A stretch of 64,000 nt of DNA from Candidatus Thiodictyon syntrophicum (lineage in GTDB: Bacteria > Pseudomonadota > Gammaproteobacteria > Chromatiales > Chromatiaceae): NCBI RefSeq assembly GCF_002813775.1, contig NZ_CP020370.1:6039501-6103500 (forward strand). Reading direction: 5' to 3'. Numbering within the stretch: the stretch's first letter is position 1; the number at the start of each line of letters is the position of its first letter. Both the position numbers and the translations under genes were made by a program. The notes below the pieces were generated by a model that worked only from the letters and a program-made list of their open reading frames with translations, was not told the DNA's origin and made no database searches. Of the stretch, positions 46,894 to 54,735 are shown piece after piece.

Positions 46894-47946
46894 CTACTGG
46901 CGCAGGGCCGCGGCGAGCAGCCGTGCGGTGACGTCCACGATCGGGATCACCCGCTGGTAGTCCATCCGGGTCGGACCGATGACACCGAGCACCCCCACGA
47001 CCTGGTCGTCGACCCGATAGGCCGTGGTGACCAGGCTGCAATCATCGAGCAGGTCATAGCCCGACTCGTCGCCGATGAAGATCTGCACCCCGCTCGCCTC
47101 GATGCAGCGGTCCAGGATGTGCAGGATCTCGCGTTTCTGATTGAAGGCGTCGAACAACTGCTTGAGCCGCTCCATACTGGACAGCTCCCCGAACTCCATC
47201 AGGTTAGTCTGACCGGCAATGAAGCAGTCGTCGGTGCGCTCGGCCGCTTCCACCACCTCCTGGGCCAGGGTCACGGCGCGCATCATGAGCGCGTCCATGT
47301 TCTGGTGGGTATCCTTCAGGTCCTCCAGGATGCGCTTGCGCACGTCCTTGATATCCTGACCGATAAAGACCCGATTCAGATAATTCGAGGCCTCTTCCAA
47401 CTGGGCGGGGGTGAAGTTGCGCGCGGTGGTGATGATCCGGTTGTGGACCTCACCCTCGCTGGTGATCAGGATCGCCAGCACGCGCGCCCCGGTCAGGGGC
47501 AGGAGCTCGATCTGGCGAAAGGCGTGGCGCTCATGGCGCGGCAGCATCACCACACCCGCCAGTTGGGTGACCCCGGACAGCAGGCGCGAGGTGGACTCCA
47601 CCAGTGACTTGGCGTCGGTCGCGCCGCCGAAGCGCGCCCGCAGCGTCTCGATCTCCGCCGCCGTCGGCGGATGCACCGTCAGCAGGGAGTCCACGAACAC
47701 CCGGTAGCCGGCCACGGTCGGCACCCGGCCGGCGGAGGTGTGGGGGGAGACGACCAGCCCCAGATCCTCCAGGTCCGCCATCACATTGCGGATCGTGGCC
47801 GGACTCAGATCCAGGCCCGTCTCCTTCGACAGGGTCCGGGAGCCGACCGGTTGGCCGTCCTTTATATAGCGCTCCACCAGCACCTTGAGGAAGTGCATGG
47901 CGCGCTCGCTGACCTGGGTCTCGACCTGTTTCGCCTGGGATGCCAA
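46894..47946 (-). CDS. hrcA: Heat-inducible transcription repressor HrcA
   Basis: Represses its own operon by binding CIRCE, with GroEL as co-regulator. The winged-helix N-terminus (ILKVLVERYIKDGQPVGSRT-like, here MHFLKVLVERYIKDGQPVGS) and TGLDLSPATIRNVMADLEDL are clear, with the dimerisation domain to the C-terminus (DDQVVGVLGVIGPTRMDYQR). The frame extends to GTG 48036, but that codon lies inside CIRCE. I therefore prefer TTG 47946, which gives the family length of 350; the exact start is uncertain. Confidence 0.92.
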   Translation of the reverse strand: MASQAKQVETQVSERAMHFLKVLVERYIKDGQPVGSRTLSKETGLDLSPATIRNVMADLEDLGLVVSPHTSAGRVPTVAGYRVFVDSLLTVHPPTAAEIETLRARFGGATDAKSLVESTSRLLSGVTQLAGVVMLPRHERHAFRQIELLPLTGARVLAILITSEGEVHNRIITTARNFTPAQLEEASNYLNRVFIGQDIKDVRKRILEDLKDTHQNMDALMMRAVTLAQEVVEAAERTDDCFIAGQTNLMEFGELSSMERLKQLFDAFNQKREILHILDRCIEASGVQIFIGDESGYDLLDDCSLVTTAYRVDDQVVGVLGVIGPTRMDYQRVIPIVDVTARLLAAALRQ

Positions 47947-48025
47947 GGGGTGCCTGCCGTATGCTCGGGGGTGACGACGACGCCTGCGTCTGATCGGGTG
48001 CCGGCCCGCCGGTGGGGGACCGCTG

Positions 48026-48052
48026 TTAGCACTCACCCATGGAGAGTGCTAA
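48026..48052. promoter_or_regulatory. CIRCE operator
   Basis: Perfect match to the HrcA operator: TTAGCACTC, nine bases, GAGTGCTAA. It lies immediately downstream of the predicted hrcA promoter. Confidence 0.97.
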
Positions 48053-48058
48053 GCCCTC

Positions 48059-48087
48059 AATCTAGGGGCTTGGCGACAGACTGTCAA
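48059..48087 (-). promoter_or_regulatory. hrcA operon sigma70 promoter
   Basis: On the minus strand TTGACA (48087-48082), a 17-base spacer and TAGATT (48064-48059). The predicted start falls at the edge of CIRCE, as expected for HrcA repression. Confidence 0.8.
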
Positions 48088-48310
48088 GGCATAAGCGGCA
48101 CGCCAACCAGGTCGGGCCCCCGGCGCACCGGCCATCCAGCCAAGGGTCCCGGCGCACGCCAAGGCCCGACTCACCCGGCTGGGCATCCGCCCGGGTCGGC
48201 GCCCGGCGCTCCCGGCTATTGGCGCGCCTGCCGGCCCATGCTACCGTTCGGGCTCACCCGCCCCCGCAACCAACAGCGCCCGAACCCTCCAGCACGGACT
48301 CCCCAATCCC

Positions 48311-49207
48311 ATGCCGCAATTTCGTACCGTCGGCATCATCGGCAGGCAGAGCGGCACACCCGAGGTCGAGTCGATCCTGCGGCGGCTGATCAAGCATCTG
48401 CGCCGCCGCTCCTGCCAGGTCCTCATGGACGGCGAGAGCGCCCGCGAACTCGGCCTCAAGGCCGCGGACGGCCTGCCGGTGGCCGTGCTGGGGGCGCGCT
48501 GTGACCTGGTGGTGGTGGTCGGGGGCGACGGCACCCTGCTGCACGCTGGCCGCGCCCTGGCCGGGAGCCGGGTGCCGCTCCTGGGCATCAACGTCGGGCG
48601 GCTCGGCTTCCTGGTCGATGTCTCCCCGAGCGAGATGGAGTCGGTCCTGGACGCCATCCTGGAGGGCGAATACGAGACCGACCGCCGCGCCCTGCTCACC
48701 GCCGCGGTCCTGGGCGATCCGACCGAGGGGCGCGCCTATGCGGCCCTGAACGACGTGGTGATCCACAAGTGGAACACGGCCCGTATGATCCAGTTCGACA
48801 CCTTCATCGACGGGGTCTTCGTCAGCGCGCAGCGCTCGGACGGGCTGATCGTCGCCACCCCGACCGGCTCCACCGCCTATGCCCTGTCCGGCGGGGGCCC
48901 TCTGGTGGCCCCGGCCCTGGACGCCATCCTGCTGGTCCCCATCTGCCCCCATGACCTCAGCAACCGCCCCCTGGTGGTACCGGGCGGCAGTTGCATCGAG
49001 GTCCGCGTCTGCGGTCATGACCTGGGCCAGGCACGGATGACCTGCGACGGTCAGACCGAGGTCCCGCTCCCCTCGGAGGCCCTGGTTCGCATCTGCCGCC
49101 ACCCGGACCGCGCCTGCCTGATCCACCCCAAGGGTCACGATCACTACCAGATCCTGCGCGCCAAGCTCGGCTGGGGCACCCACACCCAGGTGACCTCGCC
49201 GTGCTGA
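48311..49207 (+). CDS. nadK: NAD kinase
   Basis: Phosphorylates NAD to NADP. 298 residues. Hallmarks: VVVVGGDGTLLHAGRALAGS, GINVGRLGFLVDVSPSEME, ATPTGSTAYALSGGGPLVAP and LVPICPHDLSNRPLVVP. Complete. Divergent from the heat-shock operon, as in other gammaproteobacteria; recN overlaps its end by seven bases. Confidence 0.97.
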   Translation: MPQFRTVGIIGRQSGTPEVESILRRLIKHLRRRSCQVLMDGESARELGLKAADGLPVAVLGARCDLVVVVGGDGTLLHAGRALAGSRVPLLGINVGRLGFLVDVSPSEMESVLDAILEGEYETDRRALLTAAVLGDPTEGRAYAALNDVVIHKWNTARMIQFDTFIDGVFVSAQRSDGLIVATPTGSTAYALSGGGPLVAPALDAILLVPICPHDLSNRPLVVPGGSCIEVRVCGHDLGQARMTCDGQTEVPLPSEALVRICRHPDRACLIHPKGHDHYQILRAKLGWGTHTQVTSPC

Positions 49208-50886
49208 CCCATATCCTCATTCAAGACCTGGCGATCGTCAGCCGCCTGGAACTCGATTTCGCACGCGGCTTGAGCGCCCTGACCGGCGAGACCGGGGCCG
49301 GCAAGTCCATCCTGGTCGATGCCTTGGGGCTCGCCCTGGGAGACAAGACCGACGCCGACACCATCCGCGTCGGCCGGGAGCGCGCCGAGGTGGTCGCGAG
49401 TTTCGACCTGACCCAGTGCCCCGGCGCCCGCGCCTGGCTGGCCGCGCAGGCCCTGGACGACGACGGCGAGTGCATCGTGCGCCGTCTCATCGTGCGCGCC
49501 GGCCGCTCCCGCGCCTTCATCAACGGCCGCCCCGCCAGCGGCAGCCAACTCAAGGATTTGGGCGACCTGCTGGTCGACATCCACGGCCAGCACGCCCACC
49601 AGTCACTACTGCGCCCCAATGACCAGCGCGACCTGCTGGACGCCTATGGCGGTCACGGCGCCCTGGCCGCCGCGGTGGCGGGCGCCTGGCGCGAGTTCCG
49701 GACCCTGGACCGGCGGCTCAGCGAGCTTGAGAACGCCGGCACCGAGCGCGCCGAGCGCCGGGACCTGCTGCGCTTCCAGGTCGAGGAATTGGCCGCGCTG
49801 GCCCTCACCCCCGAGGAACTGCCCACCCTGGACCAGGAGCAGCGGCGCCTGAGCAATCTGGGCCGCCTGCAGGAGACGGCCGGGCGCGTGCTGGTGCTGC
49901 TCGCCGAGTCCGAACCCGCCATCGAGGACCAGTTGCGCACCGCCGGGGCCGAGCTTGCCGACCTGGAGTCAGTCGACCCCGGCCTGGCGCCGACCCGCGA
50001 GTTGCTGGAGACCGCCGCCATCCACGCCCACGAGGCCGCCTCCGGGCTGCGCCACTATCTGGACGGCTTGGATCTGGACCCGGCCGCGCTGGCGACGGTG
50101 GAGAATCGGCTTGCCCAAATCCACGACCTGGCGCGCAAATACCGCTGCTTTGCCGCCCAGTTGCCGGACCTGCTTCAGACCCGCCGGGCCGAGCTCCAGT
50201 CGCTCGACGACGCCGACCTGGGCCTGGAGGCGCTGCGCGAACACCGCGACACCGCCTGGGCCGGATTCAGCGCCCAGGCGCTCGGGCTCACCACCGCCCG
50301 CACCGCCGCCGCCACCCGCCTGGGCGCGACCGTCACGGCGGCCATGCAAGACCTCGGCATGGCCGGCGGGCGCTTCGCCGTGCAATTGGAATCCCTGGGG
50401 CTGACCGCCGCCGGGGCCGGCGGATGCGAGCGCGTCGCCTTCCTGGTCAGCGCCAACCCCGGGCAGCCCCTGCAATCCCTGGCGCGGGTCGCCTCCGGGG
50501 GCGAACTCTCGCGCATCAGTCTCGGTATCCAGGTCGCCACCGCCGAGGTCGGGGCCGTCCCCACCCTGGTCTTCGATGAGGTCGACGTCGGCATCGGCGG
50601 CGGCGTGGCCGAGATCGTCGGGCGCCTGTTGCGCCGCCTGGGCGAGGCGCGCCAGGTCCTGTGCGTCACCCACCTGCCCCAGGTCGCCGCCCAGGCCCAT
50701 CACCAGTTGCGGGTCCGCAAGGAGACCCTGGACGGCGAGACCCACACCCGCATCGACCCGCTGGACGGCGACACCCGGCGCGAAGAGATCGCCCGCATGT
50801 TGGGCGGCACCGAGATCACGCGGCGCACGCGCGAACACGCGAGCGAAATGCTCGCCCGCGCCGACGCCGCGGGCCGGGGGCAGTGA
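49201..50886 (+). CDS. recN: DNA repair protein RecN
   Basis: SMC-like ATPase acting in double-strand break repair. 561 residues, GTG start overlapping nadK. Walker A LTGETGAGKSILVDALGLAL, RAFINGRPASGSQLKDLGDL, central coiled coil (about 160-370), signature RVASGGELSRISLGIQVATA and Walker B TLVFDEVDVGIGGGVAEIV. Complete. Confidence 0.97.
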   Translation: MLTHILIQDLAIVSRLELDFARGLSALTGETGAGKSILVDALGLALGDKTDADTIRVGRERAEVVASFDLTQCPGARAWLAAQALDDDGECIVRRLIVRAGRSRAFINGRPASGSQLKDLGDLLVDIHGQHAHQSLLRPNDQRDLLDAYGGHGALAAAVAGAWREFRTLDRRLSELENAGTERAERRDLLRFQVEELAALALTPEELPTLDQEQRRLSNLGRLQETAGRVLVLLAESEPAIEDQLRTAGAELADLESVDPGLAPTRELLETAAIHAHEAASGLRHYLDGLDLDPAALATVENRLAQIHDLARKYRCFAAQLPDLLQTRRAELQSLDDADLGLEALREHRDTAWAGFSAQALGLTTARTAAATRLGATVTAAMQDLGMAGGRFAVQLESLGLTAAGAGGCERVAFLVSANPGQPLQSLARVASGGELSRISLGIQVATAEVGAVPTLVFDEVDVGIGGGVAEIVGRLLRRLGEARQVLCVTHLPQVAAQAHHQLRVRKETLDGETHTRIDPLDGDTRREEIARMLGGTEITRRTREHASEMLARADAAGRGQ

Positions 50887-50963
50887 CACGATCGGGCTTT
50901 ACACACAAGCCGGGGGGGAGAAGAATAGCGGGGCCGCGTTCGCGGACCATCCAGTCCCGCGGG

Positions 50964-51132
50964 ACACTGCCATTAAGTTAAGCGTCGGCGCCCCCGGCTT
51001 CTCGTTCCCACGCTCCCGCGTGGGAATGCCGTGCGGGCGCTCCGCGTCCGGTCTTGGCACTGGACGCGGAGCGCCCGCACTCGCTCCCACCCAGGAGCGT
51101 GGGAGCCAGCACGGCTCAACTTAATGGCACTG
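50964..51132. repeat. Short MITE-like element with CATTAAGTT ends
   Basis: The ends at 50964-50983 and 51113-51132 are inverted repeats (CACTGCCATTAAGTTAAGC versus CAGTGCCATTAAGTTGAGC). CCCGCGGGA motifs lie further out on both sides. Inside is a perfect 19-bp stem, 51031-51049 against 51062-51080 (GTGCGGGCGCTCCGCGTCC), flanked by CCCACGCTCCCGCGTGGG-type palindromes. About 170 bp and no coding capacity. Confidence 0.7.
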
Positions 51133-51186
51133 AGGCCCGCGGGATCCAATCGACAACCAAACGTTTAACCTTGCGGGGAGTACGAA

Positions 51187-51399
51187 ATGACAGGCATCTT
51201 GTTGACGATCGGGTGGCTGGCGGGTGCCGCCGGGGTCCTGCTCACCCTCGTGGCCGGGGCGGCCCGGATCAGCGGCCTCTACTGGCTCGGCAGCTTCTCC
51301 AGCGGCACCGTCCTGCTGGGCGGCATGGGAATCATGCTGATCGGCTGCCTGGGCTTCCTCGCAGCACTCAGCACGCGCCGCGGCGGCGCCGACCGCTAG
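51187..51399 (+). CDS. Small two-helix membrane protein
   Basis: 70 residues with two hydrophobic segments (ILLTIGWLAGAAGVLLTLVA and SGTVLLGGMGIMLIGCLGFL) and a basic C-terminus. ATG 51187 has GGGGAG at good distance. Family not recognised. The stop overlaps the end of the convergent pseudogene. Confidence 0.55.
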   Translation: MTGILLTIGWLAGAAGVLLTLVAGAARISGLYWLGSFSSGTVLLGGMGIMLIGCLGFLAALSTRRGGADR

Positions 51400-52014
51400 G
51401 CATTGAGGTCCGGCGGCCCCTGCCACAGGTCCCACACCGGGATCGCCCAGAGTCGCTCGCCGAAGCAGAGCGCACGCTCGCCGGTGTAGAGCAGGACCCC
51501 GGCGTGGAAACGCTCCGGCGCATCCGCGGCCAGCGACTCAAGCCCGGCGAAGTCCTTGGCGCCCAAGGTCGCCGCCGCCTTGACCTCGACCCCCACCAAG
51601 CGCCCGGCGGGGCCCTCCAGCACGCAGTCGACCTCCCGTCCGCTGGTGGTGCGATAGTGCCAGAGGCCCACCCGGGTCTGCGACCAACCGGCCTGCTTGC
51701 GCAGTTCCCCCACCACAAAGCCCTCCAGCAGGTGGTCGAAGGCGGTCGACTCCCGCCCCGCGGGCAGCGCCCGGTAACCGGTCAGATGGGCCGCCAGGCC
51801 GGAGTCGATCAGGTGGATCTTCGGCGCCTTGATCAGCCGCTTGCCCAGATTCTCCGACCAGGCCGGCAGGGGGCATGACATAGCCGGCACCGAGCGGCGC
51901 GGTCACCGCCCGGGCCAGGGTGCTCTTGCCGGTCTGACGCGCGCCATTGAGCAGCACCACCGGGGTATCGGCCAGTGCGGCACGCAGTTCGGACTCGATA
52001 TTGCGCCGGATCAT
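51396..52014 (-). pseudogene. DUF4143 AAA ATPase with internal deletion
   Basis: From ATG 52014 the frame reads MIRRNIESELRAALADTPVV, LLNGARQTGKSTLARAV (Walker A) and GAGYV. Near 51880 the sequence jumps, in another frame, to PLPAWSENLGKRLIKAPKIH and the full DUF4143 C-terminal domain (HLIDSGLAAHLTGYRALPAG; REVDCVLEGPAGRLVGVEVK) up to 51396. Walker B, the sensor and the winged helix, some 180-200 residues, are missing compared with the intact relative at 38947. A deletion joined the ends out of frame. Confidence 0.8.
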
Positions 52015-52032
52015 CGCTGTATATTCGCCACC

Positions 52033-52055
52033 TGGTGGTGGATATTCCACCACCA
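52033..52055. promoter_or_regulatory. TGGTGGTGGA palindrome upstream of the ATPase pseudogene
   Basis: TGGTGGTGGA-TAT-TCCACCACCA, 20 bases upstream of the pseudogene start: a likely former operator. The remaining bases to 52346 contain no gene, only GC-rich fragments of dispersed repeats. Confidence 0.45.
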
Positions 52056-52529
52056 AGGCGACTCTGCACACGCCTGGATGCCGCGCTAATGCTCACTTCT
52101 ACAAGAACTTGGGCAATGCCTCGCCACGCAAGTCGGCCCGGATGCCGCGTTGGCGGCGTCACGCTTGTGTCAGGCACTGCGCGCTGGGGGATCCAGGGTC
52201 CACCGTGCGGGCCTCGACTTCACGCCGTGGCGCAAGCCGTGGCCTCCAGGGGCCGCATCCGGGAACACGCGCTAAACTGAGCAACTTGGCCGCAAACTCG
52301 GGCGCTCGCGAGCCGCCGCGGACCGAACAGGAATCAGGGGACCGACTTGGCAACGATCTTCATCTGCTACCGCCGCGACGACAGCGGCCCGGCCGCCGGG
52401 CGCATCTACGACCGGCTGGAGGCCCACTTCGGCCGCGGCCAAGTCTTCATGGACGTCGATGACATCCCGCTGGGGGTCGACTGGCTGGACTGGCTCGACC
52501 AACAGGTCCGCGGCTCCGACCTGGAGTCC

Positions 52530-52585
52530 AAGGCTTCAGCCTTGGCCCCCGCCGCCGAGGCTGAAGCCTTGGACTCCAGGGGCCA
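52530..52585. repeat. In-frame palindromic element in copy 1 linker
   Basis: TGGAGTCCAAGGCTTCAGCC faces GGCTGAAGCCTTGGACTCCA around a short GC-rich loop. It encodes LESKAS...AEALDSRG. A GGGTCCGCTGCGCGGACC hairpin follows at 52590-52608. The same pair of elements occurs in copy 2 (55390-55510) and outside genes at 56106-56165. Confidence 0.7.
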
Positions 52586-52618
52586 CGCAGGGTCCGCTGC
52601 GCGGACCACCGATCCCGT

Positions 52619-53503
52619 GTGTCAGCCGCCATGCCCGGGCCCAAGATCAAGCCCCCCGCCGCGCCCGATCCCAAGACCCAAGCCCTGCTCGCCGAACTCG
52701 CCGCCCCCGCCACCAAGCCCGAACGCCGCCTTGAGATCGGCGACCGGTTGGCCGAACTGGGAGACCCGCGCCCGGGCGTCGGACTGGGCGCCGACGGGCG
52801 GCCCGCAATCGATTGGGTCGCGATCCCGGCGGGGGATTTTCTCTACGGCGACAGGAAGGAACGCCGACCGACCGAGGCGTTCCGGATCAGCCGCTTTCCC
52901 ATCACCAACGCCCAATACCAGGCCTTCATCGCCGCCGGCGGCTATCGGGAAAAGCGCTGGTGGGAAGGGCTCGAGAAGCGGATCGAGTCGCCGGCCGATT
53001 CCAAGTGGAAGCAGCCCAACCGCCCGCGGGAAAGCGTCTCCTGGTACGAGGCGATGGCCTACTGCGCCTGGTTGAGTGACACCCTCAAGCTCGAGGTCCG
53101 CCTGCCTACCGAGTGGGAATGGGAACGGGTGGCGCGAGGCACCGACGGGCGCGAGTACCCCTGGGGCGACGGCTATCGGGCCGGGTATGCGAACATTGAT
53201 GAGAAGTACGCCAATGCCGGCCCGAGCTATCTCGAGCAGACCACCGCGGTCGGCCTGTACCCGCACGGCGCCTCGCCGGAAGGCGTGCTGGACCTGTCCG
53301 GGAACGTCTGGGAGTGGTGCCTCAACGAGTACAAGGACCCCAGCCGCATCCAGCCCGGCGGCACCGGGTCGCGGGTGGTGCGCGGCGGCTCTTGGGGCCT
53401 CTTCCAGCACGTCGCGCGCGCGGCCTACCGCTACGGCTACGGTCCGCACGACCGCTACGACTACGTTGGGCTGCGTGTCTTGTGCGTCTCCCCCATTCAC
53501 TGA
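52619..53503 (+). CDS. Formylglycine-generating-enzyme-like (SUMF1) protein with DGR-like C-terminus
   Basis: An intact 294-residue frame from GTG 52619. A Pro/Ala-rich linker and helical segment (LLAELAAPATKPERRLEIGD) precede the SUMF1/FGE-like C-type-lectin fold: VAIPAGDFLYGDRKERRPTE, FPITNAQYQAFIAAGGY, SWYEAMAYCAWLSDTLKLEV, RLPTEWEWERVARGTDGREY, DLSGNVWEWCLNEYKD and RVVRGGSWG. No catalytic Cys pair of true FGE is evident. The last 25 residues before VGLRVLCVSPIH look diversified (see the separate entry). Originally the C-terminal part of a TIR fusion; whether GTG 52619 is really used is unknown. Confidence 0.8.
   Translation: MSAAMPGPKIKPPAAPDPKTQALLAELAAPATKPERRLEIGDRLAELGDPRPGVGLGADGRPAIDWVAIPAGDFLYGDRKERRPTEAFRISRFPITNAQYQAFIAAGGYREKRWWEGLEKRIESPADSKWKQPNRPRESVSWYEAMAYCAWLSDTLKLEVRLPTEWEWERVARGTDGREYPWGDGYRAGYANIDEKYANAGPSYLEQTTAVGLYPHGASPEGVLDLSGNVWEWCLNEYKDPSRIQPGGTGSRVVRGGSWGLFQHVARAAYRYGYGPHDRYDYVGLRVLCVSPIH
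53396..53464 (+). other. Candidate diversity-generating-retroelement variable region
   Basis: Between the conserved GGSW and VGLRV, 15 codons sit where related proteins usually have Asn-rich stretches. They read G L F, H V, Y, Y G Y G, H D, Y D Y, and 14 of the 15 end in C. This is the pattern produced when AAC codons of a template are changed at their two adenines. Constant codons between them (CAG, GCG CGC GCG GCC, CGC, CCG, CGC) lack such variation. No template repeat or reverse transcriptase was found in the window. Confidence 0.5.
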
Positions 53504-53714
53504 CCACTGGATCACTGAACACTGATCACTGATCCTCTGTTCACTGAACCGCGCGCAGCGCGTACCCCGTAGCCTGGATGGAGCGCAGCGCAATCCAGGT
53601 CCCGCTCGCCGCCCGCCGGACCATCGTGTGTCTGCGAGGACGCACCCGGATTTCGCTGCGCTCCATCCGGGCTACCGACTGCCAGCCGCGGGGAATCCGG
53701 ATGCGGCACCGGCT
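53504..53714. repeat. ACTGATCACTGA repeats and a REP pair
   Basis: After copy 1 the DNA holds five or six reiterated CACTGAxCACTG units (53498-53548). A REP pair follows: TAGCCTGGATGGAGCGCAGC (53572) facing GCTGCGCTCCATCCGGGCTA (53655). No gene. Confidence 0.65.
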
Positions 53715-54257
53715 TCATGGATCATCCGGCTCTCCGAATGCCTGGTCTTTGAATTCGCCCGGATCCGCAGCCCACTCCTCGTTCGCCCAGCCCAAACGGA
53801 CATAGCGATGAAACGATGAATAGGGCCAATCCGCAACCCGGGTCACCCAACCGTGCTTGACCGGGTTGTAATGAACGTAATTGACATGCGTCTCCAGGTC
53901 CGCCTCATCGCGGATGGTGTGCTCCCAAAACCGACGGCGCCAAAAGCGATATTCACCGCGCCGGTCCTTCTGGAGCGGGACGCCGGACTTGACCAGCGCC
54001 CTTGAGAATCCGCCTTTGATCGCCTTCCATCGCCCCGAATAGTCCGCATCGTTCTCGGGCAGCGTCAGCACGATGTGCAGATGCTCCGGCAACACCACCG
54101 CAGCCAGGATATCGAACGGGTGCGCCGCACGGACCTCGCGAAAGGACGTGCGCAGAAGGTCGATGTGTTCGGTCAGCCGCCGCGAACGGCGATCACGCAG
54201 CGTCACGGTAAAAAAGTAGGTACCACCCGGGACCAGGTTCCGCCGGAATCGAACCAT
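53715..54257 (-). CDS. REP-associated tyrosine transposase (RayT/TnpA_REP)
   Basis: Y1 HUH-type single-strand transposase, 180 residues. The HUH site is VVLPEHLHIVLTLP (HLH), the catalytic Tyr region is HVNYVHYNPVKHGWVTRVAD, and FWRRRFWEHTIRDEADL is typical. It begins FRRNLVPGGTYFFTVTLRDR. The gene is flanked on both sides by REP sequences of the GGATGGAGCGCAGCG type, its presumed substrates. Intact, so it could still mobilise them. Confidence 0.9.
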   Translation of the reverse strand: MVRFRRNLVPGGTYFFTVTLRDRRSRRLTEHIDLLRTSFREVRAAHPFDILAAVVLPEHLHIVLTLPENDADYSGRWKAIKGGFSRALVKSGVPLQKDRRGEYRFWRRRFWEHTIRDEADLETHVNYVHYNPVKHGWVTRVADWPYSSFHRYVRLGWANEEWAADPGEFKDQAFGEPDDP

Positions 54258-54285
54258 GTGTCATCCCCCTCCAGTCGATCGCCGC

Positions 54286-54735
54286 GCTGCCGGCGCGGCC
54301 CCACGATACGGTGGCCAGCGTAGCCCGGATGGAGCGCAGCGAAATCCGGGGTGGCCTCGCAGACATACGATAACCCAGTCGGCAGCGGGCGGGGACCTGG
54401 ATTCCGCTGCGCTCCATCCAGGCTACGGCCTGCGCGCTGCCGGCGCGGCCCTACGATGCGGTGGCCAGCGTAGCCCGGATGGAGCGCAGCGAAATCCGGG
54501 GCGGCCTCGCAGACATACGATAACCCAGCAGGCAGCGGGCCGGGACCTGGATTCCGCTGCGCTCCATCCAGGCTACGGCCTGCGCGCTGCCGGCGCGGCC
54601 CTACGATGCGGTGGCCAGCGTAGCCCGGATGGAGCGCAGCGAAATCCGGGGCGGCCTAGCAGGCATACGATAACCCAGCCGGCAGCGGGCGGGGACCTGG
54701 ATTCCGCTGCGCTCCATCCAGGCTACGGCCTGTGG
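54286..54735. repeat. Tandem REP/BIME array, three 150-bp units
   Basis: Three nearly identical units start with CCAGCGTAGCCCGGATGGAG at 54315, 54465 and 54615. Each unit holds a REP, a spacer and an inverted REP (TGCGCTCCATCCAGGCTACG). The third unit ends inside the TIR-SUMF1 copy 2 frame and replaces its 3' part. Long plus-strand frames here are only translated repeats. Confidence 0.88.

Larger units (their letters stand above)
52347..53503 (+). pseudogene. TIR-SUMF1 fusion gene, copy 1 (TIR deletion plus 2-base frameshift)
   Basis: From TTG 52347 (AGGGGA upstream) the frame reads MATIFICYRRDDSGPAAGRI, GQVFMDVDDIPLGVDWLDWL and DQQVRGSD, the first third of a bacterial TIR domain. It then goes straight to LESKASALAPAAEAEALDSR. 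Compared with copy 2, about 120 codons after RGSD, the rest of the TIR domain, are missing in frame. At 52616-52622 the run GTGTGTCAG moves the frame. With one GT removed it would read DPVSAAMPGPKIKPP, matching DPASAALPGRTIKPP in copy 2, and continue into the SUMF1 domain. So this is a fusion gene split by a dinucleotide insertion; the downstream part may still be made alone. Confidence 0.75.

Noticed and set aside
52619-53503. True sulfatase-activating formylglycine-generating enzyme
   Set aside because: No catalytic Cys pair and no sulfatase neighbour; the fold is more likely used as a binding domain.
54286-54735. Possible CRISPR array
   Set aside because: Units are 150 bp and near-identical throughout, contain paired REPs and have no unique spacers; no cas genes are present.
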